Shown here: positions 17,098 to 26,419 of the stretch, piece by piece
Numbering within the stretch: position 1 is the first letter of the stretch
Layout of the letters: each line of letters opens with the position of its first letter
Source of the DNA: Massilia rhizosphaerae
GTDB taxonomy: Bacteria; Pseudomonadota; Gammaproteobacteria; Burkholderiales; Burkholderiaceae_D
NCBI RefSeq assembly: GCF_016093545.1
Contig: NZ_JADKYX010000026.1
Span: forward strand, 1-64,000
Direction: 5' to 3'
DNA length: 64,000 nucleotides
Program-made: the position numbers and the translations under genes
The notes under the pieces: model-generated
What the model was told of the DNA's origin: nothing
Database searches by the model: none
What the model saw: only the letters and a program-made list of their open reading frames with translations

Positions 17098-17173
17098 TGG
17101 CTCCCCGACCTGGACTCGAACCAGGGACCTGCGGATTAACAGTCCGTCGCTCTACCGACTGAGCTATCAGGGA
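17098..17173 (-). tRNA. tRNA-Asn (GTT), copy 2
   Basis: Identical in all 76 bases to copy 1, with encoded CCA. It lies just upstream (minus strand) of the flavoprotein gene and has its own terminator. The divergent purT gene starts 131 bases to the right. Confidence 0.97.
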
Positions 17174-17304
17174 ATTGAGGCAATATTATAGCAGGAAATC
17201 GGGGATTGCCAAATGCCGCCCGAGGAGCCGCCCGGCGAGCGCACGGCGACGCGGTTTGCTATAGTCGCCACTCTGCACGACTTACACTTTTTCTCGATTT
17301 CTCA

Positions 17305-18516
17305 ATGACCACTGCACGCACCCTCGGCACACCCCTCTCCCCTTCCGCAACGAAAGTCATGCTGCTCGGCTCCGGCGAACTCGGCAAGGAAGTCATCATC
17401 TCCCTGCAACGCCTCGGCATCGAAGTGATCGCCGTCGACCGCTACCCGAACGCCCCAGGCCAACAGGTCGCCCACCGCGCGCACGTGATCGACATGACGG
17501 ACGGCGACGCGCTGGCCGCGCTGATCGAGCGCGAGCAGCCGGACCTCGTCGTGCCCGAGATCGAGGCGATCGCCACCGCCAAGCTGGCCGAGCTGGAAGC
17601 GGCGGGCCGCATCACCTGCATCCCGACCGCGCGCGCCGCGCAGCTGACGATGAATCGCGAAGGCATCCGCCGCCTCGCCGCCGAGGAACTGGGCCTGGCG
17701 ACGTCGCCGTACCGCTTCGCGTCCAGCCTCGACGAACTGCAGGCAGCGTGCTCCGAGATCGGTTTTCCGAACATCGTGAAGCCCGTGATGTCGTCGTCGG
17801 GCAAGGGCCAGTCGAAGCTGGACGGCCCGCAGGACGTCGAACCCGCATGGCGCTACGCCGCGTCCGGCGGGCGCGTGGACGCGGGCCGCGTGATCGTCGA
17901 AGGCTTCATCGACTTCGATTACGAGATCACCCTGCTGACCGTGCGCGCGCTCGGCGCGAACGGCGACATCGAGACACGGTTCTGCGAACCGATCGGCCAC
18001 AAGCAGGTGCATGGCGACTACGTCGAATCCTGGCAGCCGCAGCCGATGGCGCCGCTGGCCCTGCAGCGTGCGCAGGAGATCGCGGAAAAAGTGACGGCGA
18101 ACCTGGGCGGCCAGGGCGTGTTCGGCGTCGAACTGTTCGTGAAAGGCGACATGGTGTGGTTCTCGGAAGTGAGCCCGCGCCCGCACGACACGGGCATGGT
18201 GACGATGGCCACGCAGGTGCAGAGCGAATTCGAGCTGCACGCCAAGGCCATCCTCGGCCTGCCCGTGAACACGGCGTTGCGCGCGCCGGGCGCGTCGGCC
18301 GTCATTTACGGTCAACTGGAAGAAGCGGGCATCGCGTTCGAAGGCGTGGCCGACGCGCTGCGCGTGCCGGGCTGCGACATCCGCCTGTTCGGCAAGCCGG
18401 AATCGTTCGCGCGCCGCCGCATGGGCGTGGCGCTGGCGACGGCGGATGACGTCGAGACGGCGCGGGCGCGGGCGCTGGAGGCAGCCGCGAAGGTGAAACC
18501 GGTATCGGGCCGCTGA
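17305..18516 (+). CDS. purT: Formate-dependent phosphoribosylglycinamide formyltransferase (GAR transformylase 2)
   Basis: A 403-residue ATP-grasp enzyme that makes formyl-GAR from GAR, formate and ATP, the folate-independent third step of purine synthesis. The N-terminal preATP-grasp domain shows KVMLLGSGELGKEVIISLQR and EIEAIATAKLAELE. The ATP-grasp core has IVKPVMSSSGKGQS (phosphate loop), VDAGRVIVEGFIDFDYEITL and FGVELFV...VWFSEVSPRPHDTGM, the PurT/PurK signature for Mg-ATP. Length matches the family (about 390-400). The ATG at 17305 was chosen because the next in-frame upstream codons run into the promoter region; the purine gene purA is at 50 kb but not linked. Confidence 0.96.
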   Translation: MTTARTLGTPLSPSATKVMLLGSGELGKEVIISLQRLGIEVIAVDRYPNAPGQQVAHRAHVIDMTDGDALAALIEREQPDLVVPEIEAIATAKLAELEAAGRITCIPTARAAQLTMNREGIRRLAAEELGLATSPYRFASSLDELQAACSEIGFPNIVKPVMSSSGKGQSKLDGPQDVEPAWRYAASGGRVDAGRVIVEGFIDFDYEITLLTVRALGANGDIETRFCEPIGHKQVHGDYVESWQPQPMAPLALQRAQEIAEKVTANLGGQGVFGVELFVKGDMVWFSEVSPRPHDTGMVTMATQVQSEFELHAKAILGLPVNTALRAPGASAVIYGQLEEAGIAFEGVADALRVPGCDIRLFGKPESFARRRMGVALATADDVETARARALEAAAKVKPVSGR

Positions 18517-18529
18517 CGGTTGCCGCCGC

Positions 18530-19317
18530 CTACTGGACCGTCCAGTCGATCGAGTCGACATAGACGGTGCCGGTCCACGCCGCGCCGGTCGTCATCTTCA
18601 GGCCGAGCCGGTTCAACGGCGTGGTCGCCGTCGCCGGCACCTTGAGCGTCACCGTGTTCCACGCGCCGGCCGTGAAACTGGCGATCGGGTTCGACGTCCA
18701 GGTCCAGTTGTAGTCCGCCAAATAGGGCTCGATCGCCGTGATCTGGCTGCCGCCCGGAATCCAGACGTGGAACGTGATCGTCGCGCCAGCCGGAACGACG
18801 GCATAACTCATTTCCACCGACGAGGCGCCGGCGGACGTGCCGTTGAAATTCACCGCCATCGACTGCTTGCCGGCGAAATGCTGGGCGGTGGACGTGGCGA
18901 TGCCGCCGATCTGCGCGCCGCTGGCCGCCCAGGGCTGGGTATCGGTCTCGAAGTGGAACTGCGTCGGGTCGGGGTTGGTGCCGGGCGTGGCCGCGTGCGC
19001 CTCGGCCGAGAATCCGGACGCCCCGCCGGCGCTTACGGCGACCACCCGGTAATAATAGGTCGTGCCGTCGTTCAAGCCGGTATCGGTGTACGACGTGCCG
19101 GTGATGCCGCTGACCGACGGCGTGGCAGGCTCGGAACCTGACTTCGCCGTGCGGTAGAGCCGGTAGCTGGTGGCGCCGGACACGGCGTTCCACGACAGGG
19201 CCACCTTGCCCGCGCCGCCCGTCGCGACCAGGCCCGTGACCGCGTACGGGGCGCCGTTCGGCGGCGGCGATGCCGCCCCGCCGGTCAGAACCGTGACGAG
19301 GTCCGTATTGGCTGACG
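18530..19317 (-). pseudogene. Truncated secreted protein: fibronectin III domain and carbohydrate-binding-like C-terminus
   Basis: The C-terminal about 260 residues of a larger extracellular protein. A fibronectin type III domain is clear (VALSWNAVSGATSYRLYR, GTSYTDTGLNDGTTYYYRVV). A jelly-roll-like domain follows with FHFETDTQPWAA and TLKVPATATTPLNRLGLKM, ending VYVDSIDWTVQ, the usual end of a carbohydrate-binding module of a glycoside hydrolase. The frame is open upstream through a PPPNGAPYAV linker to about 19317 and then becomes non-coding with a stop 50 bases further. No signal peptide or start is present, so the 5' part is missing. The breakpoint coincides with the start of the AT-rich island. 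Confidence 0.75.
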
Positions 19318-19594
19318 ACCTAAACTTTGTCCCCTTGATAGAAATGCACCGTCGCTATTAGATTTAAAGCGACGTATATTTTTATCTAAGCTCTGGACTC
19401 AAAGCCCAAACTTTAGGAACAGAGCCATGAGTTGATGCGTGCAATTTATACGCGGCGATATTGTCTAATTCTTGTTGGCCAATTCAATCTCTCTGAGCCG
19501 ACCTTCTTTTTCTGCCGAGCTAAGCAGTTTTAACTAGTCGGATTTTTCTCGACGAGACGCCCGGCTTTTTGAGTCGGGATCGCTCGACATGAAA
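19318..19594. other. Left edge of island 1, non-coding
   Basis: About 277 AT-rich bases between the truncated fibronectin gene and the res stop codon. The segment GACCTAAACTTTGTCCCC at 19317-19334 looks like an insertion-sequence terminus (possibly IS21-like), but no transposase remains. No ORF is supported. Confidence 0.35.
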
Positions 19595-21931
19595 TCACTT
19601 CAAGCACACCTCAATTACTTTCTTGATTGTTGCGCAGTAAACTGCACGAACAACGCCGCTGCGCAATGACCATACGGAGTATCCATTATCACTTATACAA
19701 CGCATTGTCACTTCATCCCATTTGCCTTTTGTAATCAGCCGAACGACCACTTTCTTCTTGCCGTACTCGTCATGAATGTCCAGCAACTTCCGTCCAGCAT
19801 CCGTTCCAATAAGAAGATGGTTTTTTGGGTCAAGCGCATATACAACATCACCTTTCCAAACTAAAAAATCCGGGAAGAAGTTGCGTGTATCTCCACGCGT
19901 CAGCAGCGGAATCGAAAACCCGCCATTTGGTGGATTGCGTACCCAAGGGAGGCCGACAGCATCAAGCTCACTGGCAAATTCCAACTCATCAGAGTTAAGA
20001 CCACTATACCCTTCATGCGCAGAATGAGTGAATGAGACAAAATCGTCCGTTCGAATAAAGACTGGCCCGACGCTATATCGATTAGAGTCTTCGAATGTTA
20101 GATCAGAGTAACTAAGCCATTCGTTAACCAGAACTTCTGCCAACTGCCTCTGCGCGTTGGCAGCAGCACTCGTAATCTCAATAGTTGCATCAAACCTCTT
20201 ATCGGCCCAATCAATCGTCTTGACTGGCTCAGGATGCAACGCTTGTATTGCCCGCCTCAACACCCACCGCGCCGTAACACGGTTTGAATGTTCTTTTTCG
20301 ACGATTTCCTCGACGACAGCTTCATTACGACCAATGGTCTGGGTCGCTTTATGCATGAACCCTTTGCCGACCGTGTTCACGCAATCATTGCGGTAATCAT
20401 GCATTTTCGCAATGATTTCATCAATCGGCTCCACAGACGCTTCCGACATAATGTGAATTTCGGGAACCGTGAGCACGATTTTTGGCTCCAATTTACTTCT
20501 CTTCCGGTCCCTCTGATCCGAGTAGCTTTCGAGTCGCACCTCAGGATATTCCGCAGCGATTTTCTTTCGAACCGAATTGATAATCGCAGGGAATTCCTGC
20601 TTGTTATCCACACGAACGTAAAAATTTGCCGTGTTTAGATCAGGATCAGGGAAATGCTTCGCGTCGGGCTGTCGCAAGACGCGACCGATAACCTGCTCAA
20701 TCTGAACTGGCGACTTCATCGATTTATCTACATATGCAAAAGAGCAGGCTGGATCGTCCCACCCTTCTTGCAGAGATAAATTGAAAATAATATGCGCGAA
20801 CTCGCCTCTCGTAAATTCCGAGAAATCATCGTCGCCGCCGGAAAAATGATTGAAACCAACTGGCGGCGGAAACTGCTTATCAAACTTTAGGCTGCAATAA
20901 ACAGCGATTTCAGCAGGATCGATTCCCCCTTGTTCTACTAAATATCGCCAAATGAGGATTGGCGGTGCACTACGGTCGGAAAACGGGCGGACATGGTTAT
21001 CCGTGCTCCCATCATTTTGAGAGATATTCGTCTTGGAAACGTAGATAGCCTTGGGTTTAAAGGAGGCATTGTTTGACGCCGCCTTTTTTGTGACTTCTTT
21101 CATCTCGGCGAGCATTTCCCCGAGACAGGTTTCCATTTCGGTGTGGTATCCGGCTAGTACGATCTGACGTTTGATCAGCTGCGCGTCCACGACCTTTGCG
21201 GAATTGACAGTTGTGATGAGCCCGCATTGCACATCTCCCTCATCATCTAAACGCTCTTTTGTCCAGCCGCCATCGACAAGCCTGTCGATAATCTTGCCAA
21301 GTTTTCCCGGAGTGGCCATGGTCGCGGACGCAACTAGAATTGCGTCCGGTTCGAGCTCGATCAAAAGATCAGTTTGGGCATCGGTAAGGTTTTGCCCCTC
21401 ATCATAGACTAGGATAAGTGGACGCTTTTTATTATTATGATCCTTCCTGGCGGCAAGCAGCGGCCATCTGGCAATATCATCTGTATCGTCTTCCTGACGA
21501 TGAACTTTCAATCGTCCGGTTTTTTCCTTATCATTAAAAGAGCCGACAGTGGCAAGGGAAATCCACGCAGTTTCGGAATCAGATATCTTTTCGCCATTCA
21601 GCTCGCGAAACTCGCAAACACCAAATTCCTCAACGAGTTTGCAATACTTACCGCCCGCTTCAAAATTCGCGAAAGTCTGATCGACTACGACCTTGCTTTT
21701 CGAAATCCAAAGCACAACGGGCTCCAGCGGCAGTAATGCACGCATTTGAGCGACCGCGTCGGCCAATATCGGAGTTTTGCCAGCTCCCGTTATGGCTGAA
21801 AGGGCCTGATAGAACGGAACCGGCACATTCGCTTTAATGTATGGCCTATCGTCGTCTCCAAGTAGCTTCTGAAACCGGTTTGCAATCTGGTCCGCAGCTC
21901 TTTGTTGATAAGGAAAGAGATCAATACTCAT
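19595..21931 (-). CDS. res: Type III restriction enzyme subunit Res (helicase-nuclease)
   Basis: A 778-residue protein. The N-terminal SF2 helicase has Walker A AITGAGKT (residues 46-53), a DExx box as VYDEGQNL, and motif III VASATMATP. Motif VI is QVIGRVLRQPD. The C-terminus carries the PD-(D/E)xK nuclease core NFFPDFLVWKGDVVYALDPK, with an Asp where Glu is common. Type III Res cuts DNA after translocation between two unmethylated sites when joined to Mod. Its ATG overlaps the mod stop (ATGA at 21928-21931), so the two are translationally coupled. Codon use is AT-richer than the flanking core genes, consistent with transfer. Length is shorter than classic EcoP15I Res (970) but normal for many family members. 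Confidence 0.9.
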   Translation of the reverse strand: MSIDLFPYQQRAADQIANRFQKLLGDDDRPYIKANVPVPFYQALSAITGAGKTPILADAVAQMRALLPLEPVVLWISKSKVVVDQTFANFEAGGKYCKLVEEFGVCEFRELNGEKISDSETAWISLATVGSFNDKEKTGRLKVHRQEDDTDDIARWPLLAARKDHNNKKRPLILVYDEGQNLTDAQTDLLIELEPDAILVASATMATPGKLGKIIDRLVDGGWTKERLDDEGDVQCGLITTVNSAKVVDAQLIKRQIVLAGYHTEMETCLGEMLAEMKEVTKKAASNNASFKPKAIYVSKTNISQNDGSTDNHVRPFSDRSAPPILIWRYLVEQGGIDPAEIAVYCSLKFDKQFPPPVGFNHFSGGDDDFSEFTRGEFAHIIFNLSLQEGWDDPACSFAYVDKSMKSPVQIEQVIGRVLRQPDAKHFPDPDLNTANFYVRVDNKQEFPAIINSVRKKIAAEYPEVRLESYSDQRDRKRSKLEPKIVLTVPEIHIMSEASVEPIDEIIAKMHDYRNDCVNTVGKGFMHKATQTIGRNEAVVEEIVEKEHSNRVTARWVLRRAIQALHPEPVKTIDWADKRFDATIEITSAAANAQRQLAEVLVNEWLSYSDLTFEDSNRYSVGPVFIRTDDFVSFTHSAHEGYSGLNSDELEFASELDAVGLPWVRNPPNGGFSIPLLTRGDTRNFFPDFLVWKGDVVYALDPKNHLLIGTDAGRKLLDIHDEYGKKKVVVRLITKGKWDEVTMRCISDNGYSVWSLRSGVVRAVYCATIKKVIEVCLK

Positions 21932-23964
21932 AAAATTGTTTCTCCGAAAGCTTCTTGCTCATCATCTGCCGATGAATACGGCTGCAGTGCCTCATTGAAT
22001 CCCAACTTCTCCAGAATCCGGTTCGGAATTTGATAAAATTCGACGTTCGGACCAGAGTATGTGCACCTTCGTGCATATACATGATAGGGAGTGCTGACCC
22101 CGGCGCGTTTTGCTTCTTCAGCGATCTCTCTAAAGCTCGCTCGATTCAGCGTAGAATCGCCGTCCGGCCCAGTCCACGTCAAAAAGAACCCCTCGCCTTT
22201 GCTGCCAATTGCGAATAGATGTTTGGAATCTCCCACTGGAATCCGCACCAGCGAGCTCGCGGCGCGGTCGCGCTGATCCCAATGACTCGTTATCAAAAGA
22301 TCAATCATTTCCTCACGCTCTAGCGCGAGCACGCCTTCCGCATCCACTGTCTTCTCAAGCTTAACAAACCGAAATCCACCTGGGAGCGGTGCAGCCGTCG
22401 CTTCGGTATTTCCAAAGCGATTCGGGCGAAGGCCCAAAATGGCTCTTCTTAAACGCTCAGCAGTCAAGCCCCGAGCATATGGATCGCCCCGTTCGGGACG
22501 GCCCTGTTCGATCAGAATAAACCGCCGATTGGCCTCAGCTTCTTTGTTCAATTCCAATACGGCGTGGCCGGTCGTGCCCGAGCCTGCAAAAGGATCAAGG
22601 ACAATCCCGTTCTTTGGAGACCACAAATGAATGATCTTTTTAAACAGCTTCAGTGGTTTTACTGTTTCGAATTTATGACCTTTTCCAATAATCTGATCTA
22701 ATTCGTTGATCCCCGTCTGGCTATGGCCGCTTTCTTCATGACCCCAGGACTGCGTACCGATATCGATTGGACTATAGTCCTCATCCGCCCAATACGTCCA
22801 AGGTATCCTTCCTTTGCTAAGCTGATCAAGATAGCGCTTAACTGCCGGACGACCTTCTCCTTTTCGGCCATCCTTGGTATCAAGGAACACAAATCTAGGG
22901 AAAACGATTTTATCGTAATTTTTTAAGGCTAGCTTTTTCGCTTTTTGAACAATCTTATCACTTAAGGGGTCGTAGTTCTCAAAGCCAATTTTCGACCCTT
23001 CGATGACGAGGGCCTTTCCGCGCCCATCACCAATATCTTTCCACGTGTACGCAGTCCCCCAAGCCTCCAATGATGCCTTCATTTCGTCCTTGGTAAAACC
23101 GCTCCAGTGACGCGTTGCCTGAGTAATGGCACCATCATATCGGTATTCCGCTTCTGGATAGTGAAGATATCCTGTGAAGGGAGATTGGATACCATAAATT
23201 GTTGCAGCACGGCTTTCTTTTGCGGTCGGATCACCTCCACGCCATCGCAATTTTGGATCGTTGTCCGGATTCTTAAATTTATCGTCGCCGTCCTCGATAC
23301 GGCTTAGTAGGCCCGTACGGGCTTTTGCCAGATCTTTCGCATAGACTAATACATACTCCGTCGCTGTAGACACGTGCTTTGCGCTCTTGGGGCTGTACGT
23401 TTTTTGCCAATTAATAATCGCAATGCGGTTTTCTTCACCAAAAATAGCGTCCAACTGCATACCGAGACGGTAGAGTTCGCGGTGGTCAATACAAATCGCC
23501 AATACCCCGCCTGGGCGAAGCATCTCTTTCATCATCCAGAGACGAGGCGTCATGAATCGAAGCCATTTAGAATGACGCGAACCGTCGTCTGCGGGAACGA
23601 CATCTCCTAGGTCCGGATCATTAGGGTCGATATCCCATTTGTCGTTATAACGAAAATCCAAGCCCGTATTATAAGGAGGGTCCGTCAGGATCAGGTCAAC
23701 TTGGCCACGGTACTTATAAAGGGAAACCATCGCCTGGAGGTTTTCTCCTTCCAAAAGTACACTTCCCGCGCTCTTCCCGTCTTCACCCACTGATAATCTT
23801 GCATCAATTTTTTGTCGACGCGGCTGTACTTTCTTGATTATATGCCAAGGCGGTGTCTGCCCAGGGTAGGAAAGCCGGATGCCACCCTTGGTCTGACTAT
23901 CAAACTCGCTCAACAGCCGAATGAGATCTTCGCGACTCATTTCGTTGTACTTCTGGCCAGACAT
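21928..23964 (-). CDS. mod: Type III DNA adenine methyltransferase subunit Mod
   Basis: A 678-residue N6-adenine methyltransferase and specificity subunit. The catalytic motif TDPPYNTG is at about residue 94 and the AdoMet-binding motif FAGSGTTGHAVLEL at about 460, so the motif order is the beta class used by type III Mod. The region between is the target-recognition domain, which sets the asymmetric site; it cannot be predicted here. The start at 23964 has AGGAG 5-6 bases upstream; an ORF extension to 24000 is less likely. No homopolymer or tandem repeat that would allow phase variation is obvious in the gene. It is followed directly by res. Confidence 0.93.
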   Translation of the reverse strand: MSGQKYNEMSREDLIRLLSEFDSQTKGGIRLSYPGQTPPWHIIKKVQPRRQKIDARLSVGEDGKSAGSVLLEGENLQAMVSLYKYRGQVDLILTDPPYNTGLDFRYNDKWDIDPNDPDLGDVVPADDGSRHSKWLRFMTPRLWMMKEMLRPGGVLAICIDHRELYRLGMQLDAIFGEENRIAIINWQKTYSPKSAKHVSTATEYVLVYAKDLAKARTGLLSRIEDGDDKFKNPDNDPKLRWRGGDPTAKESRAATIYGIQSPFTGYLHYPEAEYRYDGAITQATRHWSGFTKDEMKASLEAWGTAYTWKDIGDGRGKALVIEGSKIGFENYDPLSDKIVQKAKKLALKNYDKIVFPRFVFLDTKDGRKGEGRPAVKRYLDQLSKGRIPWTYWADEDYSPIDIGTQSWGHEESGHSQTGINELDQIIGKGHKFETVKPLKLFKKIIHLWSPKNGIVLDPFAGSGTTGHAVLELNKEAEANRRFILIEQGRPERGDPYARGLTAERLRRAILGLRPNRFGNTEATAAPLPGGFRFVKLEKTVDAEGVLALEREEMIDLLITSHWDQRDRAASSLVRIPVGDSKHLFAIGSKGEGFFLTWTGPDGDSTLNRASFREIAEEAKRAGVSTPYHVYARRCTYSGPNVEFYQIPNRILEKLGFNEALQPYSSADDEQEAFGETIL

Positions 23965-24782
23965 AAAAACTCCTAAAACGACACGAAACGCGAAGTTCAC
24001 CGCGAAGGACTTGAACTTCCGAATTCAATAATGTTGCATAGACGGACGCGCGACGCAACATCAGTTCCAAGGTGCAACATATTTCTTGTGAAACCTTGAA
24101 TTATAACGCATCGGCATGCGCACGGACCGTGGTTGAGGCGAGAAAATATGAGACGTTCGCTACCATTCGGACAGCGTATTTTGAGAAAAATATGGCCAAA
24201 AATACAAGTGAAATGCAGTTTTTTCGGGAAGAAGTACGCAATTTTGGCACTGCTGCGCGCTCATCGATCTCGGACACACTTCCTGGGCTAGGACAAGTTT
24301 CGTCTGCGCGAGCGTTGCCCGGAACGTCAACGCTCGCTCAATGCAGCGGTAAGATCAGATGCCCCCCCCGCTTGCACCGCCTTCTCGCACGCTTGTAGCT
24401 AGTCCGGCGCGATTCTACTCTCCCGGGTCATCCTTCCTCCCCTAGCAGGAGCATGCGCACAACGCCTACGGGCGCAGTCAAGTGCAGCAAATTCGTGCGT
24501 CTAGACGCGCTCCAACGTGCGAGCACGCTGGTCAAGGCTTGCATCTGCCCCCCCTCAAGCGAAACCTGAACGCCTTCTCCTCTGCATGTTGTTTTGTTCT
24601 GAATGCTACCTGTTCCCGGATAAGTTTCCAGTACACGCGCGTCGTTGCGCTGACGAATTTCATTCTTAACAACGCGATGACAATCAGCTTTTCTAAAAAT
24701 CCAGCAAGCCCAGTGGGCAGGCTTTCGTAACGGGAGATTCAGAAGGTCAGAACTGAGAGTTTATGCACAATGCTCCGAGTCG
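23965..24782. other. Gene-free stretch upstream of mod
   Basis: About 820 bases with no supportable gene. Close to mod there are three copies of an ATGTTGC/GCAACAT motif (listed separately). The part 24240-24720 is less AT-rich and has the look of eroded sequence, including a C8 tract near 24362. No tRNA or transposase remnant was recognised. Confidence 0.5.
24031..24080. promoter_or_regulatory. Inverted repeats of ATGTTGC/GCAACAT upstream of mod
   Basis: ATGTTGCA at 24031-24038 is repeated as GCAACAT at 24055-24061 and TGCAACAT at 24073-24080, giving one pair of opposed half-sites and a third in tandem. They lie 67-116 bases before the mod start. This could be a regulator binding site for delayed expression of the restriction system; no controller (C) protein gene is adjacent. 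Confidence 0.35.
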
Positions 24783-25430
24783 TTATAATTCTCTCAGGCC
24801 TTTCGCTAACAAAAACAGGAAATCTCTATAGCAACTCATGGCGACACGTACCGCGTTTGGGCCTATTCCAATAACATGCCGATCATTCGATGTAGCAACA
24901 TCAAATGTATCTTTGAATCTTGTGTTGACTCGACGCGCGGCCACCAAATATTTACTCCGGTTACTAACGCCCATTATGTTCTCGGCTCCGCCGTGCGCAA
25001 TATAATTTCTTATTAGCCGAAGATCATCAACTGATTTCCACTCTGCAGATTCAAATGGACTTCCGGCTGAAAAAATCCTCCTGATATAAGCTTCAGATTC
25101 TTTATAATCTCTCAGTGATTTAATTTTACTGCCACCATCTTCGCCTATCGAGATCCAGCATGCCGCCCAACAAAACATGTGTTCAAAAGTAGAGTACATA
25201 AAAATGAACAATGCTTTGCTATGTATTGCCGGATAAGAAATGTGGGAATGGTATTTCCTTATGTTCTTAAGCATGTCGTCATCGATCCATAAGGGTGACG
25301 TTGCCGCCCGATTCTTTTCTACCTCAATACTCTTGCCAAAAAAATCGAGGTACTTTTCAATATCCTTAAACTGCAACCTCAGGTGTGACTCGATCAACTT
25401 CGCTGTCGGAGACATCGTTTTCGCATTCAT
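24783..25430 (-). CDS. HEPN-motif protein, candidate defence ribonuclease
   Basis: A 215-residue soluble helical protein. It contains DDLRLIRNYIAHGG: the RNYIAH run fits the R-(N)-x3-H catalytic signature of HEPN ribonucleases. Flanking helices (ALFIFMYSTFEHMFCW, SCYRDFLFLLAKGL) fit the HEPN four-helix fold. Many HEPN proteins cut RNA in abortive defence or in toxin-antitoxin pairs. No MNT antitoxin is next to it. It sits in the same AT-rich island as the type III restriction genes, reading in the same direction but over 800 bases upstream, so it is likely a separate module. Function is inferred from the motif only. Confidence 0.6.
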   Translation of the reverse strand: MNAKTMSPTAKLIESHLRLQFKDIEKYLDFFGKSIEVEKNRAATSPLWIDDDMLKNIRKYHSHISYPAIHSKALFIFMYSTFEHMFCWAACWISIGEDGGSKIKSLRDYKESEAYIRRIFSAGSPFESAEWKSVDDLRLIRNYIAHGGAENIMGVSNRSKYLVAARRVNTRFKDTFDVATSNDRHVIGIGPNAVRVAMSCYRDFLFLLAKGLREL

Positions 25431-25529
25431 AAATAATCTTATATAAATTACTCTTACATATCCGTTTTCATCTTACCATCATCACGGGCCATACCAGTGT
25501 AGAATCATCTGTCCTGATGAGCTTCCGTT
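25431..25529. other. Non-coding junction 5' of the HEPN gene
   Basis: About 100 bases, AT-rich on the left and GC-rich on the right, mark the change from island to host-like composition. It probably includes the HEPN promoter. No gene seen. Confidence 0.3.
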
Positions 25530-25740
25530 CTAGCCGCGCCCGTCTCGCTTCTTGGAAGGATCAAAGTCAGGCATCCACGTCTGTTTTAAGCCGCCACCAC
25601 CGGAACGCTCCCCTTCCGTCTCTTCCCCACGATCCGGCGCCGCCCGTTTAAATGCTGCCGAGATATCCGGAGGGCGAGCAAGTTTGTCTTCTTTCGCTCT
25701 CGCAAAGATGCGGAGCAAGTCAGGTGCATCATTACCTTTT
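25530..25740 (-). pseudogene. C-terminal fragment of an unidentified gene
   Basis: A minus-strand frame ending at 25530 has normal protein character for about 65 residues (NDAPDLLRIFARAKEDK, PPDISAAFKRAAPDRG, QTWMPDFDPSKKRDGRG) and then turns into sequence antisense to the integrase remnant. The charged, linker-like end resembles the tail of a mobilisation or phage protein, but I cannot name it. Confidence 0.3.
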
Positions 25741-25770
25741 TGGGTACATATCCTCTTCATGCTGTGGGGG

Positions 25771-26382
25771 ATGGGAGGCATTCCATTGATCCGCCTGCTG
25801 CCGGGGGAAGTCGAACGCGACCGGTGGCTGACGCGGGAGGAAGCGGACAGGCTGATCAAGGTCTGCCCGCATCTGGCGGCGCTGATCCGGTTTGCCTTAT
25901 CGACCGGCTGCCGCGCCAGCGAGATTACGGGGCTGGAATGGGAGCGTGTGGATTTGACCCGGCAGACCGCATGGCTGAATCGCACCAAGAACGGCACGTC
26001 ACGCGGCGTACCGCTCAACAGAGACGCAGTAGCGGTACTGGAGGAGCAAGTCGGCAAGCATTCTCAGTTCTGCTTTACCTATCGCGGCGCGCCGATCCGC
26101 TGGGACGTCACCAATACGGCCTGGCACAACGCGCTAGAGAAGGCAGGCTTGAGCGATGTGCGCTTTCACGATCTGCGCCACACCTGGGCGTCATGGCATC
26201 GGCAGGCTGGGACGAGCTGCGACGAGCTGAAGGACCTGGGGGGATGGAAGTCGTGCAACATGGTGGACCGGTACGCGAAGTTTGCGACCGAGAACCTGAC
26301 GGTCGCGGCGGCAAGGATCGAGAGCAGCAAGCAGGGGGCCAACGTGATACGGCTGTCACGTTTGTGTCACGGCCCAAAATGA
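25771..26382 (+). pseudogene. Tyrosine recombinase (integrase), catalytic domain only
   Basis: About 203 residues with the complete catalytic set: Arg in LSTGCRASEITGLEW, Lys in LNRTKNGTSRGVPL, HxxR in RFHDLRHTWASWH, the second His position as Trp in DLGGWKS, and the nucleophile Tyr in MVDRYAKF. The N-terminal arm and core-binding domains are missing; the sequence before 25771 is unrelated. The gene points at the 3' end of tRNA-Asn copy 3, 38 bases away, the normal place for an integrase at its attachment site. It is likely inactive and marks an old island or prophage. Confidence 0.8.
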
Positions 26383-26412
26383 CAAAGGGCTACGCAAGCG
26401 CGTAACCCTTTG
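26383..26412 (-). terminator. Terminator of tRNA-Asn copies 3 and 4
   Basis: A 13-bp stem with one internal mismatch, CAAAGGGCTACGC/GCGTAACCCTTTG, with a 4-base loop lies 7 bases beyond copy 3. No hairpin separates copies 3 and 4, so they are probably one transcript. Confidence 0.65.
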
Positions 26413-26419
26413 ATTATTC

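Noticed and set aside
24362..24370. C8 tract as a phase-variation switch for the restriction system
   Set aside because: The tract lies in non-coding sequence about 400 bases from the mod start and is not in any supportable reading frame.
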